A stretch of 64,000 nucleotides of DNA from Mycothermus thermophilus (Eukaryota; Ascomycota; Sordariomycetes; Sordariales; Chaetomiaceae). Of the stretch, positions 21,700 to 33,539 are shown one piece after another. The position numbers and the translations under genes were made by a program. Position 1 is the stretch's first letter, and each line of letters opens with the position of its first letter. The stretch lies in the NCBI GenBank assembly GCA_011316235.1, contig QQBE01000014.1:434001-498000 (forward strand). The letters are read 5' to 3'. The notes under the pieces are model-generated. The model was not told the origin of the DNA, ran no database searches, and was given only the letters and a program-made list of their open reading frames with translations.

Positions 21700-24600
21700 A
21701 TGATCTGTCTGGCTGGCATTGCGTCTCCTTCATTTCCTGTTTTCTTTGATCGATGTTCTTGTGCTATAGAGCTACCCATGTAACCGTGCTGTCGGCAGAC
21801 GCATCATGGCGGCTATGTGACTGCCGTGTCAGGGGCATGGCTTAGCTCTGATAGGGCCGGCTGAAAGCTCCCCCATACTGCACCCCGCATTGTAATTGCC
21901 GGCGTCTGGGGAGCGGGCCCAGGCGTTGAGCCACAAACATCGGACATATATTTCTATATGTGCAACAACGCTTCGACATTAAACAATTGCTTTTACCCTG
22001 CCCTTTTCCCATAGGCGCCAAGGGTCTTCAACATTATACCCGCCTTGTTGATTTCACCCGGGGCTGACAGGAGAGTTCATATGGCCATCGATGACCTCAC
22101 TGGCGCGGGAAATGCGCAATGATCGATCATGAGGTGTATCGCAGGCGCGTCATGTAGAGTTCGCGGTGACGCTGATGACGAACTTCCAGTTTTGGTGTTC
22201 ACCTAGAGTGACGCGCAATGGACTCTGCCACTAGACCCAGGAATCACAACCATGTTTCAATCACGATCATGACGAAACGCCAGTCGCGAGTTGTCGACAT
22301 GGTCGCGCCATCTATGGGACGTGGAGTCTGCGCAGGAATCAATATAGGACGTCCAATTGACGTTGTCAGTCTCACCCAACGCACATGATTCCCGCTTTTA
22401 GGCAGTTCGGTTCGTCATGAGCAGACAATCTATGTTGTTTCACATCTAACCGCCCCATTATGACTTGGAATGGGTATACTTGCTGCGGATGATCGCCGCT
22501 TCTATGTGTGGAAGTTTGCCCGTTTGACCTCAAACCGGGCTGGTATTGTGAGTCCACCCGGTAATGGGGACTTGGACATTAGATTTACTAATTTCTTGCT
22601 TCATCTCAGTGATCGCGGAATTTCCAGGACCGAAAAGATGAGCGGTCTGATATCTTCAGGTATTATTAATTACATGAAGAACAAAAGAGCCGGGAATGTG
22701 AAAAAGGAACAAACAACTGCCAGCCAGAGGTGATTCGTGAAGAAGATTGCATCGCTGGCTTTGTTGATGGCAATACCTCCCGGGATAATATTATGCAGCA
22801 CATTTCATAAGTTACATCTTGCATTTGTTGTTGCCATGGGTATGAACTTGTGGCAACTAGGCTGATTCCCTCACATCCAGGACATAATATGATTCATCAT
22901 CACCTCATACCATCGACGGGTAGATCCGCGCAAATCAAAGTTCAGCAGCAAAATTTCTCATTGAGACCCAAATCGACCTGGGGGGTACTTCGAGGATGGC
23001 AAGCAGGTTCGAGTTTTGTTATATTTATTATTGTTTATTTATTATTGTTCTCTGAGGGGTTTTGGATCCCAATGTCCTCTGGGCTTTATTTCCTGATCCA
23101 AACTGTGCGCCCAAGTTCACTTTCGGTGTGGATTTCATGCATCATGTACCTCTGGACCTAGGGCTAGTTGAGGGTATAGCCTTGCTCCCATAATCTGGCT
23201 TCAGAGGCTTTCTGGTGGTACAATTCGAAGTCCTTAGGACTTAATATCGAGAATCTGGGCCAGTTATTAAATTTTCGGCCTCCGGAGCTTCGTGCTACGA
23301 AGAGGCAGGCACGCATAATATGACTGTTGTGTTACTCCGGGCCCGATCTAACAATCTCACAAGATCCGCTCTATGACCAGGACCTCGAAGATGCAGGTGA
23401 GCGACAAGAATACTTGTTGCCCGGTCTCTGACCTGCCGTTGAATATGGTGCAATTACGGAATACTTAACTATTTTAAGACAGCCACGTTCGTGAGTGAGA
23501 TTATGAAAAGGTTACCCCACATCTTGAGTGTACTCAAGGGAGGGGGCAGCTTGTTAGATTCCGAGGTGAGATGCATTCATGCTTCTTGCTTGGTTTTGGC
23601 ATGTGGTCGTGAGTTTGTGCCTGATTAGCTTGAAGGAGTTTGGCAATGACAACGACAAGGTTGAGATGCTCGTGGTTTTTACTACCTCTGACCCACACAG
23701 GCCTCTCCTATTTCACTACTAACATTTCCCCCCCTAACATACCCTGTCCTCAAAGTCACGCTTGATACTATAAACATGACGCCCGAGCGCATCTAGCAAT
23801 TCTTGTCGCCTCAGTAGATCAGCTCCAATTCACCTCTGGGTTTCACAGCTGAGCCCGTAGTCTAGAGGCCTCTCGACACTTCAATGGGAAGAGTCCATAA
23901 CAGGACGATGGGATATTGTAGGAATTACAATCATACCAGATGATCCAACAAAAGGATGAGATGGGAAATCACAGTTGTATATTCCGTAAGCGCAGCTTGC
24001 AGTGCGCCCCAATTATCATTCTTCCCACTCCTGACCGGGTCGTGGACTTCCTTTCATCAATGAAAATCGCAGTCCTTCCTCAACGGCAAAAACATATTTT
24101 GCCACTTTTAACACGAGGTCCGTAACAAGGAACGTGGTAGCCATCCGAAAGTGGAGGGTGGGGAGCCATGAGGCATGTTAACAGGACGGGGGGTTACGCC
24201 CTACAGGTGCCACGTCAGAGCTTCGAGTTCGGAGAACACGAGACCAGCAAGACATGACGTTTTTTAGGTCTTCATGTTTGAGATCCGGGAATACGGGAGA
24301 TGGTTTGAAGGTGTTGTTTCGATTGTGTCTTGTGGGCGTCGCAAAAATGAAGTTCCCGGGTAGGAATCCTCACGTCTCTGAAATGGTGTCACGGAAGCTG
24401 AGGACAAGTGCATCAGGTACTCCACCAAGCTGTGTTGATAGAGCTAGAAGGACGAATCAGGCATATGGAGGGTCACCAGTCACAGGGGTGGTTCAGCTTG
24501 GTCGCATACACTATGGATCATGAGTGCGGCAGAGCGACCAGCTAAGTAATTTGTGGACGATCTGAGTGTGTCAAACGTGTTTCAGGCATGCGCAATTCAA

Positions 24601-25026
24601 GTACTTCTGTTGAGGATGGTATCCGTTTCTGACAGCGATAAACAGAAATACGAAGCTAGAGCAAACAAGCCAAGATCAAGGGAGATTGAGACAACGAGCA
24701 GAGTTCTCATTGGGTTTGTTTTGTTATTAATCATTAATATCTACCTAATAGTCAACTATTCTTAGATCAAGCAGTTTTAGTCATGTCCGTCGTTCAAGTC
24801 GAAACCCCCGTAGCGCTCTTCTAATATCCAAACATTGCCGTGAAAATGAGAGAAACAACATCTGCCACCATACCTGACCCATGTGCCAACGGAAGGGTAT
24901 CTTCTAATGTGGTCGTAAGGAGCGTTGGGCTTGCCGTCTATGTACCCGGGAAAACATATATAGAACAAAAAAAAAAGAGAACAAAATGCCGCCAGTCTTC
25001 GTTCAGCGGCTACCCCTTGGCGGTCC
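21700..25026. other. Gene-free, moderately AT-rich region
   Basis: 3.3 kb without a credible gene; all frames are short. It starts with the xylanase B upstream region. From about 22.3 kb the sequence is richer in A/T by eye, with TTATTATTGTTTATTTATTATTG-like runs near 23025-23050 and TATTAATTA stretches. Decayed repeats, possibly mutated by RIP, are plausible, but no terminal repeats or transposase remnants were recognised. Confidence 0.45.
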
Positions 25027-26012
25027 TTAATAGTCACACTGGAACGTCTCGCCCAGAGGGTCCCCGAACAACTCTTCATCTGAGAAGTAGTTCTGCGGGA
25101 ACGGGACATCGATGCACTTGCCGCCTCCGGTTGGGCCAACGTGGGAGCAATGGACCTGTTTCTCGTCGTCAGTCATCAAGTACCAAGAAGGCAGGCAAAG
25201 CCAGGATGCAAGAGTCCACTTACGTCAGGCCGCAGTTGGGCCAGGATGAGGTGAATAGTGCGGCAGACGACATGGTCGCCCCAGACCCCGTTGTACGAGC
25301 CATATGGCTTGGCCGACAATGCGCTGACGCATTCATCAAAAGAACTCCATTGGGCGTTGGCGCCAGTGCAGCGACTCTGCGTCACCTGGCAGAGCTCCTG
25401 GATGGTGGCGGCCTGAAGCTGGGGGTCGTTGATGGAGGTGCCGGCCGTGCTCTCGTACCAGTCGTTCAGGTTGGAGATGTAGGCGTCGTATTTGATCACG
25501 GCACCTTTGTCGTCGAACCTCCAGAAGGCGAGCTGCCTGATTGGCGCGAGCGGCTTGCCGTGGTCCGGGCTGCCTGGGTCGTAAACGGCGAGATACAGGT
25601 TAACCATCGAGGCGGCCACGTTTCTGCACTGCGAGCTGAACGAAGTGATCTTGTAGCTCGTGATGGCGCCCTTCAGGGGGTTCGCCTGGGGCACAGGCGC
25701 AAGCACGAAGAAGTACTCGATCGAGGTCTCGAAATCGGTGAACTTTCCGACTGGGTTGACGCGGCCGACGACGTTCTTGTTGAAGAGCTCCTTGGGGACG
25801 GCGGCGGCACCCCCAACCAGAATAGGCAACTGGTTAGGATAAACCGTCATGTTGTAAATCCTCGAGATTGTGTTGTAGTTGCGTTCGACCCAGCATGGCG
25901 GCTTCTTGTGCTTTGGAGCCGCCTCCACACCGGGCAGTGACACGCCGATCAGATGGGCCAACAAAATTGCCCATGCATAGGCGAACACGGCAAAGCCTCG
26001 TGGCCGGGTCAT
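25027..26012 (-). CDS. Secreted protein of unknown function with conserved Cys
   Basis: Two exons on the minus strand, 26012-25224 and 25155-25027, joined in phase 0 across a 68-nt GTAAGT...CAG intron, give 305 aa. A signal peptide (FAVFAYAWAILLAHLIGVSL) is followed by a globular domain: CWVERNYNTISRIYNMTVYP, FSSQCRNVA, NLYLAVYDPGSPDHGKPLAP, ELCQVTQSRC, then a C-terminal block VCRTIHLILAQLRPDVHCSHVGPTGGGKC. The last block crosses the splice joint smoothly, which supports the model. Six or more Cys suggest disulfides outside the cell. I do not recognise a named family; no catalytic motif was identified. Confidence 0.7.
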
Positions 26013-28508
26013 GATGATGATGTTGTTGTTGTTGTTCTGCTTGGCCCTGAATGTTGATCCACAAGTTCACGATCGCAAGGGCAACAAACAAACACAGCTC
26101 TGGGATGCAAGGATGGGGGTTTAAATGGTTGGAACTGCCATGATCACAGCTGACCAGGGACCAGTCCTGTTTACAGTATTCGGCTTTTTCACTTCTTCGC
26201 TTCAGCGACCATGACTTCATGGTGCCGGAGTTACCCATCAGGTATGTACATCGACGACGTGGCGGTCAAGCACGGAAGCATGGATAGCGCGCAGCGGCCG
26301 ACTATGCCCAATCGAAGCAAGCTGCAAGAAAAAGAATCCCACCCCGGCATCATCTACGCACGCTAAAGCACGCATTTCGAGACGCGAGACCGAAGTGAAG
26401 AAACCATGGTGCACATATGTGATGGGCCGTGATGATCCAGAGACACGTCGGTATTCTGTGAGCTTCTGTCGATGTGTCGGAACGGCATTTGTGTCCCATG
26501 GCCGAAGGAACCTGAAATGCGTTTTTTTCTCCAGGAAACTCTGAGTACTGGGCATGCATGACATGCATGTCCCGACAGTTCGGTGACGTGGTACGTGGAC
26601 GAGGAGGTTGGGGAAGCTCGGCTCGGTCCAAGGAACCAAAAAAGTCTTAACTTTTTCTCGAACAAGTCCCGACCCCGGCCAAGACAGGGATCTGTCAGCC
26701 CGCCACGGCTCTCGATAGATAAACACCACACCCTAGCGAAAACTTGCACTGGAAAAGCTGGAGTTAGCGAAGCAGAAGGATTATTCCAAAGTCGGCGGCA
26801 TCAATCAACCAAATGTGTCTCTGGCCCCGCGTGGGCAAGACAATTGCTCTGGGGAACAATTGATCAGGAACGATCAAAGGTCGCGAAGCCGAGAGCGAAT
26901 GGTGACGACGCCGAGCTGAGGTGGCTGTTGGTACCCAGCCAGGCCGTGATGGAGGCCGGCATTGGCGGTCTGGTCAGCTCTGACAACACAATGCGTTGTC
27001 AAACTCACATGGAAGAAGAAGGCTTGCGGGCGTGGCGGTCCAATCCCATGATGACGGGAGCAGCCCAGTCGATAATCGAGCGGATGCTTCACTTAAGAAT
27101 TCACTCTGCATCCCAAGTAATTGTACTCTTAGAATTCGAACGACACCAGTTCGATACCTAGCCGATTTAGGTCGTTTTCCGGGTTGTTTTTTTTTGCTCT
27201 TCCTTGTTGTCTGTTTGTGTTCATGGAGGGAGAGTGGGAGGTGGGGGCAAGGTTGCCGAGACACCAAGACCTTGGACGATGGAAGCCCCCACCCCCGCGG
27301 CGTGATGCATGAGCCAAGCTCACCTCATTCTGGCCAAGGTTGGATGAGCTGAAAGACCTGATGGATGCCCTGTGGTGCCTGATGTCCAAGGATGAAATGC
27401 CGATGCCAGGCCGGAACGGAAAAGAATTCCTCCGGATCGGTGATGAACCAGCGGGTGGGAACCTGGAAATGGAACATGAAAAGAAAACGCAAACTCACGC
27501 AACCTTCCTCAAGCTCAGGGAGCCTGCACATCCCAGAGGCATGGAGCCAACAAGGCTGACAAAAAACGCCAGCGATGCCAAACAATGGATAAAGAGAATC
27601 GGCTGATCATCGGGGCTGATGAGCGCCCGCAGCAGCATTGGCCATTGGGGTTCGCGGGGAACGGTGCGCTTGTTATACACACAGATATGTTGGCCCCAGA
27701 GGCCAATTCCCAGCGGTCCCGTGATCAAACCTGAAAGTGCCATGGCTGCCTCTTCGTCATCATCACCGTTGTCGAAGACGAGGCACCCAATCTCACCATT
27801 GGCTCATTTCTTGTGCAACCGCCCAAATAGGGAACCAATGGCATTTCCTTCGCTGCTGCCGTGAGGAGGCCATTTGGCCTGACTGGACGGCAGTGCACTC
27901 GTTCGGCTGTGCTCCGTCCAATGGGATGCGGCGGCAGCCCACCCCGCAGTCGTTTGCCGCCACAGCTCGCGGGACTCCGGCCTATGGCAGGCGGAGAACG
28001 GGGCAAGCCGTGTGACAGCACGCCCGGAGCTTGAGCGGAGGCCGGACTCGGGCCGCCCGTTGGCTGAGACACGGCATCTTGGCATCGATATTCCCTTATT
28101 GCGGCTCAGCAAGCAACCCAACAAACATATAGAAACTGAGCGTGGAGACTTTGAACGTTACAATCATGCCTCTTGCATCATGCCATGGACTCCGTGAAGG
28201 CTCCTTAGTGTCCTCGGGCTGAGTTTCCTTGAGGGGCAATCTTGCTCCGGAAAGCCTATCACGGCCGACTTCGGGGGAGTTGGACAGCCTTCTGGCTCCG
28301 GGGTCAGGACCTACAAGTATCTGCCCTGTCCACCCTACCGGGCAAGCCAAGCTTGCGCCTCCGGGTTCAAGCTTGTAAGTCTCAACAACCTTGCCGTCGG
28401 TTACCGGCAGATGGTCGCGTTCCAGACCGTGTCATGAAGCTCTCCGAGAGGCCCGAGTCCGTCGACATCAAGTCGGCATCGAAGCCATCGTGACGACGTC
28501 GCAACGCC
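26013..28508. other. Gene-poor region
   Basis: 2.5 kb. The longest frames (plus 26583-27161; minus 26238-26729) begin at non-ATG codons or overlap each other and show no domain or signal. The left end carries (CAT)n/(AAC)n trinucleotide runs in the 5' flank of the secreted-protein gene (26011-26037). The right end is the promoter side of the Pth11-like gene. Confidence 0.45.
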
Positions 28509-29822
28509 ATGGCACCAGCAAGCTCGAGCCCGGTCAAAACCGGGATTATTTCGCGCCATGCCCTCCTCGCCCTCATCTGGGGATGCTTCTCTGTCGCCGC
28601 TTGCCTCGTCGCTGTACGCACGACTATCCGTCTCCGGTCACCTGCGACAAAGCATTTCGCCTCTTTTGAGGATTGCTGGATTTATCTCGCTCTTGCCTGT
28701 TTATTCACCCTCTGCATCCTCGAAACGATTCAGTTACCCAGCCTATCCTACATCATCGGCATCCTCACATTCCAACTACCACTCACAACCGCCGAGGAGA
28801 TTATCTGGCAGACAAAGCAGTACCTCCGCTTCCAGTTCCCTATCGTCATCCTCTTCTGGTCTGTCCTTTGGTCCATCAAGGCGGCTTTCCTCGCCTTGTA
28901 CTGGCGCCTGTTCCGGGACCTAACCGCGTACCGCCGTGTCTGGTACTGTCTGGTCGTCTTTACGTTTCTCGCATATTGCGGCTGTATCTTGACCTTGACG
29001 TTCTCGTGCGGTCACAATGTGCGCAACTTCTTTGGCTTCAACACCTGTGGTTCGGCCGAGGCGGTCAGAAGGAGCAACTTCAGCGTTATTTTCAGCACCA
29101 CCGTCGACATCTTCACCGACCTGTGCATCATGGCCATGCCGCTGCGGCTTATCTACAACATCAAGGTGTCGTTTCGGCAGAAGATTGGGCTCGTCTGTGT
29201 TTTCAGCTTGGGCCTCGTCATGATCGTGTTGGCGAGCATTCGCGCCAGCCAGAGCCTGGAGAAGTCGGGATTCGTGGACCTCAATCTGTTGCTTATCTGG
29301 TCGACATTGGCCGCATCTATCTGTGAGTGTTGCTGAACAAGAACTTTGCAGACGTCATGGCTGACACGTATTTTTCTAGCGGTCATCGTGGGCACTCTTC
29401 CCGGCCTCAAGGTTCTTATCACCACACGCGCTCGCGCCTCCACGAACCGCTCTGGCAATGGAGGGTCGCACAATTTGAGCAAGAATCACACCTCCAATGC
29501 TGCCTCGCCGAAAGACACCTCCAGCCATAAGAGCGTCGCCCTCAACTCGCTGCGGCGGAACAGCACCCACGCGAAATCACTCGCGGGGACTATCACGGCG
29601 GCGACTGAGTCCCAGGAAGAGATACTCGTCCAGCGGGATGTGGTGAGTGGGACCGCGGCTTGCAATTCCATGAGCTGCGAGGTTGACGGAGTATGCGTTG
29701 AGGAGACCATCTCGTACACGCCCGTCTCTCGTCCGTCTCCGGCAGCTCAGTATCACGCCAGGTTTCAAAGCCAACACCACCATCAACACCAATATCAACA
29801 TCAGTATCCAGAACAAATATGA
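28509..29822 (+). CDS. Pth11-like seven-helix membrane protein (fungal rhodopsin-fold)
   Basis: Two exons, 28509-29322 and 29380-29822 (phase 1), give 418 aa. Seven hydrophobic segments span about residues 15-300. Signature parts of the family are present: the loop FEDCWIYLALA, the YWRLFRDL segment after helix 3, the Cys-containing extracellular loop with FSCGHN and FNTCGSAEAVRRSN, TTVDIFTDLCIMAMPLRLIY, and QKIGLVCVFSLGLVMIVLASIRA. The C-terminal half is a cytosolic Ser/Thr-rich tail ending in a Gln/His/Tyr repeat (QHHHQHQYQHQY). Members act as putative surface receptors, but the ligand is unknown and no CFEM domain is present. Confidence 0.85.
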
Positions 29823-30570
29823 ATACAAGTGAGAGAGAGAAAGAAGGGTTTACGGAGTTTGGGGGGTTGCATGGCGGGGGCGTTGGTGGTTGGTTTAGAG
29901 TTTCGATCCTGGTCGCCCCTTTAATTGTTGAGTTTCTGTACAGTACATATATTTGGGGTGCGCTGGAAGCATCCTGTTGATTTTGATTTGGTAGCAATCA
30001 TTCTGCTACTTGGATCTTTGGATGGGTTATGGTGTTCAGGGGACACGGCGTTTGGGTGGTTGTGAATAATAGCGTGTTGATGAGTAGCGATGATACCAAT
30101 CTCGCCCTGCAGATACCAGAGGCATATTCATTCTAAGGCAATTTTGCGGCCGCCTGTTTCGAATACAAACCAATTCGATCACCACTCATTTATTATTGGC
30201 TTGTTGAGTCTTGTTTGAATCCCAGGAAACAAACACATCCCCTCAGCCTTGCAACCTTGCAAGCACGGAGAATCTTAGCCGGATCACAAGGCTCCAGGTA
30301 ACGCTTTCCTAATTGGGACACCCGGCAAGTTACCCGAAGCCCCGCCAAGTACCGAGGCTGATCGTCGCGACTTGTTCGGCCAAATGCTCCGTACCTACCT
30401 TGACCCATCACAACTTCACTGAATTCGGGGCCTCTGCGAGGTCACACTGAGACTCTGATTATTTGATTACTCACCATTGTGTTCCCTTCTTAATACGGAC
30501 TCTTCGTGGAAACTACATCCCATCCCAACTTTATTCAGTCTTGGTTTCCTTCCATTGTCACTCGGTCGCC
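29823..30570. other. Intergenic region, no gene seen
   Basis: 750 bp holding the Pth11-like gene 3' UTR and the hydrolase promoter; no coding signal or distinct element noted. Confidence 0.45.
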
Positions 30571-32024
30571 ATGTCTTCAAAGTTCTTCCGGGTCGTCAAG
30601 CACACGCTGCCATGTGCGCATGGGCGCGAGTATCTTACAGCCACGATCAACGGCGACAATGACCGACCGAACATTGTCGTCAAACAATACATTCCATTGG
30701 ACAATCCGAACCCTCAACCGGGTGATGTTACGATCATTGGCGCTCATGCAAATGGCTTCCCCAAGGTAGGGAGATTTCACAAGCAATATCACTGTTCAAA
30801 CCACATGGCTGATGTCAAACTTTTAGGAGTTATATGAGCCTCTCTGGGACGAGATTCTCCAACGCTCATCCAAGAGCGGGTTCCGTATCCGCGCCATTTG
30901 GATCGCCGACATGTGGAACTCGGGCGAGTCGGGTGTGTTGAACGAGGACATCATGGGCAACGATCGTGAGTCTCCGTTTTCTTAGAATCATTGGTTCTTT
31001 TGATATTGACGTCAAGTAGCGAGCTGGATTGATAACTCACGCGACATGCTCAACATGATCAACCTGAAACGTGATGAGATGCCGCAGCCGCTGGTCGGTA
31101 TCGGCCACAGCATGGGAGCTGCGCAGTTGTAAGTATTCAAGCTGGACCTCGAAAGGAAAAGTTCTGAAGGCTGACATTGCTTCCAGGGCCATGGCTGCTC
31201 TTATGCACCCCCGCCTCTTCCGCTCCCTCGTTCTCCTGGACCCCGTCATCACCATTGCCAACACCGGCTTCGCCCCAGCCGTCGCCTCCACGAACCGCCG
31301 TGACCTGTGGGAGTCCCGCGAGGTCGCCGCTGCCAAGTTCATCAAGTCACCCTTCTACAAACGCTGGGACAAGCGCGTCTTCGACCTTTGGGTCCAGCAC
31401 GGCCTGCGCGAGCTCCCCACCACCATCTACCCAGCCGACCCCAAGAACCCTTCCGCCGTGACCCTAACCACTACCAAGCACCAGGAGCTCTTCACCTACC
31501 AGCGCCCCACCTACCGCGGCGAGGAGATCCCCAACGCGTTCGCAGACCGCGACCCGTCCATGTATCGCGACCCGATGCCCGAGCGCAACGGCCAGGCCGC
31601 GCGCGAGGGGTACCCGTTCTACCGCCCCGAGCCCGGCGCCATCTTCCAGCGCCTGCCAGAGCTGCGTCCCGGCGTCCTGTACATCTTTGGCGAGACCAGC
31701 GAGGTGTCGCCGCCGAGCGAGTGCAAGAAGAAGATGGAGCGGACGGGGACCGGCGTGGGCGGAAGCGGCGGCGTCAAGGCCGGGAGGGTGCACGAGGTGA
31801 CGCTCAAGAAGTGCGGGCATCTGGTGGCGATGGAGAGGGTGGATGAGTGCGCCGACGCGGCGGCGGCGTTTCTGGGCAAAGAGATTCAGTTGTGGAGGGA
31901 CGAGCAGAGGATTTTTGCGGAGCTGAGGAAGGGCAAGAGTAAGAGGGAGGTTGCCATGATTGATGAGCGGTGGAAGGAGGAGGTTACGAAGCAGCCCATG
32001 CCCGAGGCGAAGGGGAAGCTTTGA
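30571..32024 (+). CDS. Alpha/beta-hydrolase (Lpx1/toxin-biosynthesis-protein-like family)
   Basis: Four exons, 30571-30765, 30827-30965, 31020-31128 and 31187-32024, give 426 aa; all joints keep frame. The oxyanion region IIGAHANGFPKELYEPLWDE is followed by the nucleophile elbow GIGHSMGAAQL (Ser in GHSMG), RLFRSLVLLDPV, a cap region, and a late His in KKCGHLVAMERV. An acidic catalytic residue probably lies near FGETSEVSP. This matches a fungal hydrolase group that includes yeast peroxisomal lipase Lpx1 and proteins often named toxin biosynthesis protein by homology. The C terminus (GKL) is only a weak match to a PTS1 signal. No biosynthetic cluster surrounds it, so a toxin role is not supported. 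Confidence 0.85.
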
Positions 32025-33539
32025 TGAAAAGAGGAGTAATTAGGATGGAATTTGAGATGTGGTGGACTTTTGAGCCCATTCTTTCCGTCAATGTATTTTG
32101 AACCTTGGCCATGTACCAAGGGCGTCATGGAGATAGAGGAGAGCTAGAGGATAGATTAGAGAGGGTTTGTCCTCGCCGGTCTTGCTGTTCCGAAAACACA
32201 GCTAGCTCAGAGTTCCGAGCAACATACCTAAGGTGTCCGGCACCGACTGGTCAAGCAAGACCGCTACTTCTCTGGTCCCGCCTTGAATCCATTCGCCTGT
32301 TCTTTTTTGCTGGTCCATGTCTCCACAATTTGCCATCATTTCCTTCATACCATTCGCATCAAAATGGCTTGTTAACTGGAGATTCATTCATCTACCCTTG
32401 GTTCCGATGAGACAGATTAGCTTTACCCTACTGATGGGCTCAGCGCAGTGGTAATTCACCTTAAGATGTGAGAAGTTGATTCAGCTAATGGTCTCTACGG
32501 TTGTCCGACCGGGCAGTGGCGCGAAACTATCATCTGGGCTGTTGTGTGATGGCCAATAGGTGCAGAAGAATACGAGAGCAAAGTGAATAATACCAATTAA
32601 AGTGTTTCCTGATCTTGAGACAATGATAATACGCCTTTCGTCTCTTCCTCATGCCCCATAGTAAAGGTGGTCAAAATGCGTTTTCTCAACATCCTTCACC
32701 TCAACGCTCTAGATATCTGGCTAACTGTTCTAGAATAGGACTTTAATATACTACCCGGAAGAGTCGCTCCCTTTATGTCTCTCTCCGCAACGACGTTACA
32801 CCCGGCGAGTAGTACAGGATCCGATTCCACCAACCATCCTGATCGGTTGCCCATTCAAGGTGATCAAGACTCTGGAACCTGCCTCCCCAGACAGAATCAA
32901 CCCTGCATTGACGGCCGGTGCTTATATTGTTGCTTCATTGTCAACGCATGCGGTTCGGGAGCCTCGGGATTCTGTTTTACAAGTCCCTGCAGATAATAGC
33001 GGCTCACCTCGTGTGGCGACTCGCCGGCCCGGTCCCTGCCAAGGCATTCCGCCTAATTACGAGACTCCCGGGCCTATATGGGGGTCAGGTTCGGGTAGAT
33101 AAATGAGGTATTGTTACATGCAGAATATCTTGGGGTCGTTGCTGCTTTCTTCTTTCTATGCGCCGCAATACCTTTCCAGAGATCCAATGGCACGATACAA
33201 CTCGCCGTTCAAACCACCGCATACCCACAACATCCAGTTCGCCAGACCGGGATATTTGGTATCTGGCCGCCTGCGAGTCCGTGCCTACCTAGTTATGCTA
33301 CCGTAGCCGCTCACGGCCCCTCAATATCCGGCATCTATTCATATTGCCGTAGCGTTCGGTCGGGATTGACCCCCGCCGACTGCATCCGTAACCGATGAGC
33401 CCTTGCCGCCAACGCACCCATTGAGGAGAGTACAAAATGGCCACCCCTGAGAACGACGGGGCGAGCGCGACTGCTGTTGGAGTCTTCGACCCGGCTTAGC
33501 ATTCTCCTCCGAGCACGGCTACGAAGACCACAAGACAAC
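32025..33539. other. Intergenic region, no gene seen
   Basis: 1.5 kb between the hydrolase and the GMC oxidoreductase. Only short overlapping frames; no element recognised. Confidence 0.45.

Noticed and set aside
23700..23790. Possible LTR-retrotransposon remnant (CCCCCCTAACATACCC...)
   Set aside because: Only a vague resemblance; no terminal repeats, primer-binding site or pol motifs found.
26583..27161. 192-codon open frame on the plus strand
   Set aside because: Begins at GTG, low-complexity composition, several competing antisense frames, no motif.
30190..30230. tRNA T-arm-like TTTGAATCCCA
   Set aside because: No cloverleaf could be built around it; no other tRNA, rRNA or CRISPR signal was found in the window.
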